This document shows positions 54,556 to 64,000 of a stretch of DNA of 64,000 nucleotides, piece after piece. The position numbers and the translations under genes are program-made. The DNA is taken from contig OY751486.1 in NCBI GenBank assembly GCA_963565915.1, positions 2,418,001 to 2,482,000 of the forward strand, in the 5' to 3' direction. The stretch is from Entoloma clypeatum. Taxonomy: Eukaryota > Basidiomycota > Agaricomycetes > Agaricales > Entolomataceae. Every line of letters starts with the position of its first letter. Positions within the stretch are counted from its first letter, which is position 1. Below the pieces are notes generated by a model. That model did not search any database, was not told where the DNA came from, and saw nothing but the letters and a program-made list of their open reading frames with translations.

Positions 54556-56957
54556 TTTTGCTCAAGATCACATGGATCTGGTCATAGCGTATTTCAGTGT
54601 CTAACCAGTAAATGGTTTGACCAAGGATGTGGGGTGAAAACTGGATTTTGCTCAGCCCTTTGGAGATGTTGATTTCTCCACAAGTCCTGTCTACTTTGTA
54701 ACCATGGTTAAGGAAGACGCCTAGGGACAATAGGCGTGTGTCCATGTCCAGGATGTAGAACACCGGTCTGAGAAGGTGGGTTTTAACTTCCCCATTTAGG
54801 GTGTGCCATATTGGAACGGCCCCAACTCCAAGAATTTCCAGTTTCTTCCCTTTAGCTACAGTTTGGACGAATCGCTTAACCGTGAGAGGTCTATAATATG
54901 TGAAGTCCTTAAACTCATAGGTGAAGTGTAAAGAGGCGCCGGAATTGTTATGGATTCGCTATCCATGGCATTGATCGCTCAGACAAGATACAAGACATAG
55001 AGGCCTTATCTGATTAATGGCCAGTTTTCATCTTATCTATTGGTTTCATGCTTACTATTCACTTTTACATCATTCGGGCCCCGGCCTCCGCTTACTCACT
55101 ACAGTATGGTCATCGTTACCATATCTAGATGGTTACTCTCACACAGCCTTGACATCGTGTTACTTATTGGACTATACTTAGATACTCTGACTCACGCTGC
55201 AGCAGTTACCATAGACACCTACTCCGGGTCCGCTTCTGGAGTCAGACCGGAACCGCTCTAGAGTCATCTAGATGACTCGACCTTCTAGTATATATAGGGT
55301 ACATACATTGCATGTATTCCCCAGATCTAGCAATCACCTTGGTATCCGCCTTTGTTACTTAAGCCTCTCTGCCTAAGCATCGCATGGGTTTGTCAACCAT
55401 AACAGGAATCTAATATCCATTGCACGTGTTCTTTTTCCTTACAATGTGTACAAGAAGCAAAATGTTTAATATATTTTTTATGTAAATCACTGCTAAAGTG
55501 ATCTACGCATTCTGTACTGGTACTGGCTATTATATCATACGTCTGTTGAGAGGTATTGTTAGCTTTCCACAATTGGTAAGGTTTAAGAAAGGGTTTCGAC
55601 GAACCGTCAAGTTCTATCTCGTCCACAAACTCATCTGGCCCCATCTGTTCTTGGTCTATGTCCATCATCTGCAGCGATTGGTCTAACAGCGGAGTTACTC
55701 AACGCTGTTTAGTTGGCCTCTCGTCGATGTCTGGAATGATGGTGTCCAAGATACGAAGATTTGACCCAGAGGGTCGGGCGCCAATTTCTCGGGCGAGTTT
55801 TCTCACCTTCTCGTTCTTTTTCCATGCTGACAGCTTGCCCAAAGGAAGCCCGGTGTACTGAGAGGGAGGCAGGTTCATGCGTTGCAGGAGTGACTGCATT
55901 CTTTCCAACTCAGGCTGCGCGGTACTCAAAGTTTTCCCGTGGCCTGTTATAGTGGTGAAGGCAGGTGCATGACGAGGAGGGAGAGGGCAAGGAGCAGATC
56001 GACGAGGGGGCTGCTCAATGGCTGGTGCGATAAACTCAACCATCTCCTCAGCATGGTCGGAGTCGTTGTCTGCGTTGCTGGCGCGCTTTTTCTGGTTGCG
56101 CCAGCGTCCCTTTCCCTTCTTCTTTTCAGAAGCGGTACTTGGGTCGGTCGAGTTAGGCTGCTCATCAGCATTGTTCCGCGAGGTACTCGGCGCTGTCTGC
56201 TTTTTCCATTTGGGGTCTTGCCCCTTTCGCTTAGTCCCGGAGATTTTCCGGGCCTGCTCATTGGACGCCCGAGTAGACCCTATCGCATACTTGCGCCTGT
56301 ACTCTGAAACGATGCTATCGGTGACAGCCTGCCATGTGAAGTCGTCGGCATTGTAGACCTGGAAGAGGGCGGTGGAGAGAGACGACCAAGCGTCAGGAAT
56401 GGCACTTGCCAAGATCATAGCCTGCATCAGATCAGGCACAACGAATTTTGAGTCGCTAAGGTGAGCGAAGAGTGACCCAAGGTGCTCGATTTCCGGCACA
56501 GGGTCCTGACCAGACAGTTTGAAAGAGGCTGCAGCTTTGAAATCGCCAAATATGGTGGCAGGGGAGACCTTTGAATAAGCATCCTTCAATGATGTCCAGG
56601 CGTCTTTTGAGGTCTTGGCATCTTTGATGTGCCTCCTGATTGCCTCAGAGACTTTGAGGCGGATGGAGCCTAGAGCCATGTCGTTGTCCCTAATCCAAGT
56701 CTTCCTTTCCTTGTGGAAGGCAGGTTGGTCGACGGTAGTGGTGACCACCGGAGGTTGAGTTGCAGACGTTGAGGTGGCGGAGGCAGGGGTGGAGACCGTG
56801 ACCGTAAAGTCCGCAATGTCGGGGCGCTCAATGTCGCCAGATACGATGCGCCAGACTCCTTGATGGAGAAGGTACGACTTCATTTTCTCGGCCCAACTCT
56901 GTAGTCGATGCCGTCGAAGATGGTGATGGAGTCAATGGCGGAGCGAGAGGTAGACAT
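54556..56957 (-). pseudogene. Copia-2 Gag-protease-integrase remnant
   Basis: Starts at ATG 56957 (same MSTSRSA start as Copia-1), but a 1-base loss near 56905 shifts the frame before MKSYLLHQGVW (56883). From there 394 codons are open to about 55699: Gag (LKVSEAIRRHIKDAK, SKVSPATIFGDF, DLMQAMILASAIPDAW) and a lysine-rich tail. Another frame (55668-55405) gives CTHCKEKEHVQWILDS, where the solo LTR interrupts the protease exactly after the catalytic Asp-Ser. It resumes at 54940 and ends at the integrase start (IYWLDTEIRYDQI). The protease Asp is kept here, unlike in Copia-1. Confidence 0.88.
54946..55404 (+). mobile_element. Solo LTR (459 bp) inside Copia-2
   Basis: TGTTATGG...CATAACA, with a perfect target duplication GGAAT at 54941-54945 and 55405-55409. 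A TATATATAGGG box at about 55289 suggests plus orientation. Same family as 2428-2885. No internal region; the parent element is not in this window. Confidence 0.95.
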
Positions 56958-57314
56958 TTTTAATGAGTCTAAAAGGGGTTCTCCCAATCAGTGATGTTCT
57001 TGATTTTAGAGAAAACAAATAAATGATTCCTCATAACATATTCCCTTCAGGAATAGCGGTTGTGGGAAAAACCCTTTTTGTCAGAAGTGTATGAGGTACA
57101 ATCAACGTTTCCACATGATGTGTACTAAGTTAATCCCTTTAGGGACGCTTCATGACAGGTACTTGTCGTAATGATGTTTCCCAGGTTCATATGTGAAGAA
57201 GTATGACTCAGAACCTAGATCTTTTGATCGGTTCTTTGCCAACCAGGGTAGAGTGGGCAGGTACTCGCTGTTGCCAGCGTTCCCAAGTCCCTCTGCTATC
57301 CAGGGCCCATAACC

Positions 57315-57624
57315 TGTTGAAGTTCCACCTGGGCGCTAGCTGCAGATGTACTGAGCAACACAGCTACAGTGGAAGTACTCTACTCTACCGTTCTAGTCAC
57401 TTACTTGGTTGAGAAGGGTGGGGCTGGTGAGAGCGGTTGAGGCTGATAAGAGCGATGGAGCTGGTTAAGAGTCAAGAGACAACTTGTTGATATTGACAGT
57501 TTCCTGGTCTTATATACTGTACTACTGTTTGTACCAACCAAATCAGTATGTAATCAAAGATGTGTAAATGGTTACGTGATGTAATCTAATCTAATCTAAT
57601 CTACGTGATGGAAAAGTTTCAACA
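57315..57624 (-). repeat. Copia-2 5' LTR (310 bp)
   Basis: Reverse complement begins TGTTGAAACTTTTCC, as in Copia-1; ends CTTCAACA. Confidence 0.93.
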
Positions 57625-57950
57625 CTCTGGCGCCAAACGGCCATCTCTCGTGCCCAACAGCTCGCCCTCTCATGTGCCCAACGGCTGTCTCTTGTCTCCA
57701 ACGGCTCCCTCACGCTCAAGCCCAATCATCGCCTCTCATCGCCAACGATTTTTCCTTCCAACAGCCGTTTCTCGTGTCCAACGGCTCCCTCGTACCATCT
57801 CTCATCGCCAACGGCTCCCTCTCTTCCCCTGTGGCCTCCTCGTGTGTCCAACTGCTCCCTCTCGCCCATGGCCGTCTTGCGTTCCCGACGGCCTCTTCTC
57901 ATGCACTATGGCCATCTCTTGTCACCCACGGCCCCCTCTTGCAGCTTTTT
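57625..57950. repeat. Same minisatellite, right part
   Basis: Continues the CCAACGGC...TCTC unit seen left of Copia-2, about fourteen variant copies. Confidence 0.75.
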
Positions 57951-59290
57951 TCATGTCAAACCGCGGTTCAAACCTAGGTTCGTGTTCGGGTTCAGGCAAA
58001 AAGGGGTCGAATGATGGGATGGAGGAGCAGTTGCTGGTTTCGATTGACCTTGTCTTGTTTGCCACTCATTTACTCCCTTGCTTATTTGTATCTCTGCGTG
58101 AAATGAAAATACGGTCCTATGTTCAACAACCAATGGCGTGATTAAATCATATGCATGATGATTTATTGGATGTTTGTAAGTTGTATGTTGAAACACCAAT
58201 TGACGAAAATGTGTGTAAAATGTTATTCCATTGGAACTGGATGGAACAGTGGAACTTCTATAGACTCTCATTTTGGTTCAATGGGTCAATTAATGTGGAT
58301 AGTGCACTTTTTGGCCAGATTTACCACTTTTGAGTTCCATTTCTATACTTTTAATTCTACATTTGGTATATTGACCATATTAGCTTTTCCTGATGTAGTT
58401 CAATATCCCCAGAATCCACATTCGATGAACTTTCGTTACAAAATCGAATCGATTTACGGTAGTAACCCGCAAAAGAGTTGATGACAAGCGCAATTGGAAT
58501 TCGCAAACGCGAACAGTACGGTAGGCTTCCCGACTAGGGTAACATGACTAAGAGTTGATGACAATTGCGAATAAGATGAATGAACCTAAAACAAATAAAT
58601 AAAATGTCCGCGAACGCAGACAACATAGCTTTATCATGTTACCAAAAGAACGAATGTGAGATGAGTGCAGTGAAGAATACGCAGATTGGTATCCATTAAA
58701 GCACCCGACCAGCGCGTCCTCAAGGAAAGAAAGGTAAAAGGAGGAAAAACGTGAGAGACCAAAGGAACGCAAGCCAGATGCCAAAGCTATTTGGCATTAT
58801 TTGCGATGTGAGTTCGATCATTCGAATTTCGGGTTTGGGAATGACCTTGCAAGCAAGGTGATTGATTGTTGCATTATAATGGCAATCAGAGGAATTATAT
58901 TGTTGTTAACAATGTAATTATAATGCTGGCCAGAAGGGACACGACAAAGGGACACATCTAGCATTATAATGGATGTGGTATTATAATGTTCAAATGGCCT
59001 CCTCTTAGTGAGGGGACATTATGACGCGGCCCCCAGTAACTACTGGGAAACATTATAAAACTCTTACATGGATGCCTCGCCTGGAAAGGGAAGCACAGTG
59101 GATCGGTCAATACAAATTATGGTTCATTTTGCGCTGCCACATGATCGAACAAGGACCAGAGGAGAAGACAATGCCTTCGCCTCGGGAAGCTGTAGCTCCG
59201 GGCCAGCGATCGCAGTATCGACTTCGCCAAAGTAGAATATGCACCATTTAATGAGAATACAAGCACGACCTGATTGCGCTGGAGAAGGCG
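57951..59290. other. AT-rich, no gene; small inverted repeats
   Basis: GGTAACATGA (58538-58547) pairs with TCATGTTACC (58634-58643). GCATTATAAT (58871-58880) pairs with ATTATAATGC (58917-58926) and recurs at 58961-58970. These could be small MITE-like elements. Confidence 0.45.
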
Positions 59291-59299
59291 GATAGGAAG

Positions 59300-59702
59300 G
59301 TAGGGGTTGTAACAGCGTCGTGCCTTTAACGATACATAGTTAACGTCACCCTCAATTGGAAAAAAAAAGTGAGAGTACGCACCGGTACCAGGTTGACCAG
59401 TTCCCTTCTGACCCCGAAATGCCAGCGCGTCACAGACCCAGACACGTTCAAAGATGTCCATATAACACTTACGGATATGAATGGCGGTCGCAGAATGTAG
59501 GGACACTGGAAAGCTCTCGAGGGGCAAAGGTGGAGCCGCCGATCTTCTTGTCGCCTTTTCCCCACCATGCAGCGCTGAAGTCCTGCCACTTGGTGTTGGC
59601 CTTCTTCCATCCAATTCGAGAGTGAGGCTCCTGGCATGTCCAATTATTGCCAGCATTTGCATTTGCTACCTCCGCTGTTTGGGGAGGCCAGGAACCTGCC
59701 AT
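59300..59702 (-). CDS. Unidentified small gene or gene fragment
   Basis: The minus-strand frame 59702-59469 contains a stretch with ordinary protein character (HSRIGWKKANTKWQDF, AAWWGKGDKKIGG, STFAPRELSSVPTFCDRHSY) and ends at a GTAAGT splice donor (about 59470). GTAGCAAATG...CATGCCAG (about 59668-59630) could be an upstream intron. A further small exon (KGTGQPGTG) may follow near 59390. I do not recognise the family and cannot fix the exon structure; the coordinates are approximate. Confidence 0.35.
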
Positions 59703-60558
59703 ATGCTGAGAGCCTGAGTCGGAGCGATGACTCGTGCCCGACGTCCCCCTCCTATTCAGTCCCCCGGGCCTTCCTCGTCAAGTTACATCGAACGACAAAA
59801 AGACTTGGCTTACGTGGCGTGCCATGGCTACAATAACAACTGAAATAAGCCCATATCCTCCATGTTGACTCCGAGCCGAAAAGACGCCTTCTGCTACACT
59901 TGCCGCTTTGATCTTCACCAGATTCTTAATAATGAGAAGGACGGATCGTTTGCCATATTCACGATGTGCGTTTCCTCCTCCTTTTCCGAGTTTTGTTTCT
60001 ATCCGAGTCTGGGGTTTCAGCTAGGGAAGAAGAGTTGCCTTGCCAGACCTTGTCGAAACGATTTAAATTTCTCCTGAACCGGTAACTGCCACTGCCCCCG
60101 TCGCATTTTCACTCAAGATCCGAATATAATCGTGATTCGGGCAAGCTGTTGTTGACACAGACACAGACCGAAGTCGAGTCAATCTTGCTGATAAGCAGAC
60201 CTTTACCTTGGTTGGGTGCGGGTAAGCGGTACTTTTTTTTTTGACTCACTTTGAATGTGGAGAAATCAATTGAGTTGTCACCCCGTTGTCGGTTTCTTAC
60301 TCGTTAACTCTGATGGAAAGTGGATCCCAAATTCCGCAAACCAAACTATGATGGTGGCAGTTCATCGAATCGATGTAAAGTGGTAGATGGTACACGTGAC
60401 TGAATAGTATTGAAATATTTGAATTTAACATGTGAAAGCCAAGTGAAAGTAGTCCTGTCGCATTTGGTCTGGAGACTGCCTACGACTTATTACCGGGTTC
60501 CCCATCCATGTTCTTTCCATCCTATGCATAACATCATCTCCCACAGCCCGTAATCCTA
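59703..60558. other. Intergenic; promoter region of the kinase gene
   Basis: No coding motif seen. The stretch leads directly to the kinase start; no clear TATA box. Confidence 0.4.
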
Positions 60559-62334
60559 ATGTCTGCAGGTTTCCGCATCACCTCTGCACTATGGGACAAG
60601 ATCCACCACTTTGCATCCTTTCCACAGACAGGAGGTCCGTTCATTCACCCACAGCCAAAGAATGTCATGTTTATGTGCCCATCAGTTTCACTGCAGCAGA
60701 TGGTCCTGTTCGGACAGAAGCCAAACCAAGGGACGCTGCTAAAAGCGAGTCAGTTCTTAGCAGGTATGCACACGACTTGTCCATCATCAAAAGTGAGCAC
60801 AACCTGAACCTTCCGGCAGAGGAGCTCCCGATCCGCCTAGCACACCGTGTCAAGGAGCTTGACAAACTCCCACATAACCTCAGCTCTATGCCGTCTATCA
60901 TCAAAGTACGCAATTGGTACGCCCAATCGTTCGAGGTCAGTCAAAACTTTCATCCGCAGACTCGGCCTTCGGGCTTGCTGCTATATGCCATATGTACTCA
61001 TACACACACGTGGACACTCTCAGGAACTCATCGACTTCCCCCCGATCGCACTGCCTCCTGACATCCGCGGGAGACTCGCTGCTTCTCGCTCACACGAGAA
61101 CCCCCATGCACTGCCCCAGTCACTTCCCAACATCAACGAAGACCTGCACGCGGAGGGAAGGAGGACTGGGAATGGTTTCGACAAGCTGAAGCTGCGTGCG
61201 CCGGTGGACAGGAGGTGAGCCCCCCCTCCTCGTCCTCGCCCGTCTTTAATTTCCGGGGGTTCATGTTTCCTCTACACAGATACTATGCTGACACGGACAA
61301 TGTGACATGGCCTCCGCAAGTGCAGGAGTACAACAAGCGCTTCACCAAGGTGCTCAAGTCGGTCAAGAGCCGCCATGACCCGACGGTGACGACCGTCGCG
61401 CAAGGAGTCCTCGAGTGGAAGCGGTCGATGAATGCCCAGAACATCGGGCTTGATATCCAGGCATGGCTGGATAGGTTTTACATGTCACGGATCGGCATCC
61501 GTTTTCTCATCGGGCAACGTGCGGTTTCCATATCCTATTTGCTGATCTCCGTCGCCGATTATGATTTGACCTCCCAAAAACTTCAGACGTGGCTTTGAAC
61601 ACACAGCAGGCGCATGAAGATTATGTTGGGATCATCTGTACGAAGGCTGTACGTTGCTCGTTTCTTTGCACGTTCATCCTCTGATAAAAACAAATTGAAC
61701 ACGCCCCCACACAGAATGTCCGTGACATCGTCCAAGAAGCAATAGAAAACGCCCGTTTCGTCTGCGAGGAACACTACGCCATGTTCCGCGGCCCACCTGT
61801 CCAGCTCATCTGCCCTTCCAACCTCACTTTCCCTTACGTCCCCGGCCACCTTTCTCACATCGTCTTTGAGCTGCTCAAGAACTCGCTCCGCGCCCTCGTC
61901 GAGCGGTACGGCGTTTCCGACGAAGATGTGGAAAGACATGGGGGGTATCCACCGATCAAGGTGATCGTGGTGGAGGGGAAGGAGGACATCACGATCAAGA
62001 TAAGCGATGAAGGCGGTGGGATCCCCAGACGTGCGATCCCGCTTATTTGGACGTATATGTATACCACGATGCAGGGGCAGAGGATTGATCAGGATTTTGC
62101 GTCGAGTGAATTCAAGGCGCCGATGGCTGGGTTTGGGTATGGGTTGCCGTTGTCGAGATTGGTGCGTCGAGTTGCTTTTTTTTTATTGATGGGTTTCTTT
62201 GTTTGTTGAATTTGGGTTTGTAGTATGCGAGGTACTTTGGGGGAGATTTAAGGCTGATATCTATGGACGGTTTCGGGACGGATGTGTACATCCATCTGAA
62301 CCGACTTTCGAGTAGTCGAGAGCCATTGCCGTGA
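60559..62334 (+). CDS. Mitochondrial 2-oxoacid (pyruvate or branched-chain) dehydrogenase kinase
   Basis: Eight exons: 60559-60634, 60686-60763, 60820-60935, 61024-61214, 61280-61518, 61587-61648, 61715-62161, 62224-62334. All introns are GT-AG, 51-88 bp, and the spliced frame is 1,320 nt, 439 residues. It phosphorylates and so switches off the E1 subunit of pyruvate or branched-chain 2-oxoacid dehydrogenase in the mitochondrial matrix. N-terminal helical domain: [55 protein letters not shown]-binding domain: N box [13 protein letters not shown]1 DEGGGIPR, G2 [18 protein letters not shown]. Length fits fungal members. A 25-residue insert before the YYADTDNV stretch is Arg/His/Pro-rich. Complete and undamaged, unlike its surroundings. 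Pyruvate versus branched-chain specificity cannot be told by eye. Confidence 0.93.
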
Positions 62335-63605
62335 CATCCTTCTCTGTTTGGGCAACTCGGCGGTTTATTACGAGAATATAGAATGCAATGTAATGGACAG
62401 CTACTCATATCTGGATCTGTACGCGGCCAGCATGCAGGACAGTTTGCTTGCGTTTTGGCATCTCCACGGAGTTGTGGCGGTTTCAGGTACTATGGACGCA
62501 GGAACGTCCCATTGGTGGAGTTGACTAGATAGTCAGGTGACCGAGAAAACAGATGATCCCGCCGTGTTCATTTGTTAGCGCCATCGGGGCCGGGTTGTCC
62601 CCACCTCAGGTACCATTCAATCCTACTGCAGTGATTTCGGTGTGGATCTTGGGTCCGTAAGTAATGGCCGCTGAGCCTGATCAAAAGGGTTGTTGCGCAA
62701 AACAAGATAGGGGATCATTCAATCATGCTCTGGGATCATGAACAGCCAAGACTTTGTAAACACGTTGCAAAGATGTCGAAAATATTGCCCCGAATCCTTG
62801 AGATGTCGTAGCGGAAGGTCGCACGGAAAAACGGGCTGCAGAATGTTCGTGCCGTATCATGGCAGTGGCAGGGGGCGTGAAGCTGAAGCTCGCTTTGCCT
62901 CAAGTGAGTTGTGACTTCCGGGCATCAAAATGATGGCGCAGGGGTTGATCTTGGAAAAAAATGGGGAGGTACCTTGGTATTTTACCGATTCCAGCGCACA
63001 CGACTTTCGCGGTCAAGCCTTGGCAGGAGGTTGAAGATCGCAACTTGGGGAAAGTTCCCGACGGTGGCTCAGAAGTTCTACTTGTAATGGGGTTCATTCG
63101 GGGGGTAGGGTTCCAAGGAGTTGCCTGTTTGTGGGTAGATGAATGAATTCATGAGCGAGGCGTCGTGGCTCTCGCATGGCCAGTACTCGTCTGGGTTCTT
63201 CAAAGCATACCTGACTCGGATATGGTTCCCGTTACGTATCGAGTTAATCGAAAGGGTACGATTGTCATAAAATTTTTCGATCCGGTGATTATGATGGCAG
63301 GGTCGGTATACATCTCCGTCCACATGAGGAACTTTGGTGAATAACGACGAGGCATGGGATCGACCAAACGGACGTGGGGATGTCGACGAGGTTGAAGTAT
63401 TGTTGTACCAACATCAAGCCGGGAGCGGCTCAGGTCAAACTCCGCAAACTCCGCGAGGGAAATGGCGGATGGCAGTGGTGGTGCCGACACGGCAGGGTCG
63501 ATATGTGTTGTTTGTCGTCCAAATAGTGATGTCATGTAACAAATTATATATCCATAGTTCACGTGCTGCCTCGTCTGCTGCCCCATCGACAGAGAGCAGC
63601 GAGCC
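62335..63605. other. Intergenic; upstream region of the photoreceptor gene
   Basis: No gene found. Minus-strand frames at 63078-63652 have a shuffled-looking composition and overlap the start of the next gene, so I leave them out. The stretch probably holds the terminator of the kinase gene and the long promoter of the next. Confidence 0.4.
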
Positions 63606-64000
63606 ATGCCGTTCTCAAAGTATCTTGAAAATGACGGCGGGACCACCGCCAACGGCGTCGACGCACCCCGGTTCTCTCATGCAGTCCAGCTACAGGTCCC
63701 GTCTTTTGTCTATACTAGTGTTCCAACGCTGGCCCCAGGCGGCGGTGCGGAGGTCGTGACTTTCAATCCGTCTTGGTTTACTAGCAACGACGATTTCAAT
63801 AAATCAACGTATGGATTTTCAGCCAGCCAGTGACATTGTTTCCACTTACATCCATGTGATAGACCGTCCCCCATCGACTCTGTACCGCTCGTGCTGCCCC
63901 CACCGCTCGGCCTCCCCGTCTACTCGGCTTCTGGTTTCGATCTTCTGTCCATCCTAGCCCGTGTTGCCGTCCGGCAGAACCCTTCCATCGTGCTGGGTCC
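63606..64000 (+). CDS. wc-1: White collar 1-type blue-light receptor, 5' end (cut by window)
   Basis: Exon 1 63606-63808, intron 63809-63862 (54 bp, GTATGG...GATAG), exon 2 from 63863 past the window end. Residues 1-70 are a Gly/Ser/Thr-rich lead. Exon 2 reads DSVPLVLPPPLGLPVYSA, then SGFDLLSILARVAVRQNPS and IVLGP, which is the conserved run just before the LOV/PAS domain of fungal WC-1 proteins. There the flavin-binding LOV domain, two more PAS domains and, in ascomycetes, a GATA finger follow; none is inside this window. WC-1 with WC-2 turns on light-induced genes in the nucleus. The assignment rests on about 25 well-matching residues. Confidence 0.72.

Larger units (their letters stand above)
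54440..57624 (-). mobile_element. Copia-2: internally deleted relative of Copia-1
   Basis: Complete 5' LTR at 57315-57624 with the tRNA-iMet primer site at 57303-57314, gag, protease and the start of integrase on the minus strand, then a direct jump into a 116-bp piece of the 3' LTR (54440-54555). Integrase core, RT, RNase H and most of the 3' LTR are missing. Flanks are CTCTC (54435-54439) and CTCTG (57625-57629), four of five bases matching. It is inserted in a minisatellite. Confidence 0.9.

Noticed and set aside
63078..63652. Minus-strand frames of 81 and 150 residues
   Set aside because: Overlap the photoreceptor start and promoter; no recognisable motif.
1..64000. CRISPR array, rRNA or tRNA genes
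   Set aside because: No regularly spaced repeats, no rRNA signature and no convincing tRNA cloverleaf seen; small tRNAs could still be missed by eye.

Overview
The window looks like a repeat-rich chromosomal region of a mushroom-forming basidiomycete (Agaricomycetes). Evidence: short 47-88 bp GT-AG introns, chromodomain Gypsy elements, Copia elements with a half-tRNA-iMet primer site, a Helitron, an agaric-type BTB/POZ gene, a C2H2/RecQ-helicase gene, and two clean eukaryotic housekeeping genes at the right edge. Roughly four fifths is mobile DNA or decayed genes.

Layout. 0.05-1.3 kb: Tc1/mariner element with a frameshifted DD34E transposase. 1.8-2.9 kb: minisatellites and a solo LTR. 3.4-9.3 kb (-): decayed multidomain gene with C2H2 fingers, a region that reads like a tyrosine recombinase, and a RecQ-type helicase. 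9.3-14.4 kb: mostly non-coding, with an acetyl-CoA synthetase fragment and an unknown broken gene. 14.58-28.76 kb (-): one BTB/POZ gene cut into three by a Copia element (Copia-1, TSD GTTTT) and a Gypsy element (Gypsy-1, TSD GGTGG). Gypsy-1 carries an antisense gene for a Zn2Cys6 coiled-coil protein between pol and the 3' LTR. 28.8-31.4 kb: a Gypsy gag/protease remnant, then the 3' end of a Gypsy-1 relative in opposite orientation with a related antisense gene in the same place. 32.6-33.9 kb (-): decayed gene with a nucleotidyltransferase-like motif. 33.97-53.2 kb (+): a decayed Helitron (Rep plus Pif1-like helicase) interrupted by Gypsy-2 (apparently intact, identical LTRs, TSD CCCTC) and Gypsy-3 (TSD AATGG), with an internal inversion of about 0.67 kb. 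54.2-57.9 kb: a degenerate minisatellite holding Copia-2 (-), which has lost most of pol and was hit by a solo LTR (TSD GGAAT). 58-60.5 kb: AT-rich repeats and an unidentified small gene. 60.56-62.33 kb (+): intact eight-exon mitochondrial dehydrogenase kinase. 63.6-64.0 kb (+): 5' end of a white collar 1 photoreceptor gene, cut by the window edge.

The target-site duplications allow the insertions to be removed on paper, and the BTB and Helitron helicase reading frames then close. Order by LTR similarity: Gypsy-2 is youngest (no LTR difference seen), then Gypsy-3 (about two substitutions and one indel), then Copia-1 and Gypsy-1 (about 1%). Two Gypsy families share the -1 frameshift heptamer GGGTTTT at the gag end and a third has AAAAAAT at its gag stop. 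Several unrelated genes carry what look like CGA-to-TGA nonsense changes, suggesting CpG methylation and deamination.
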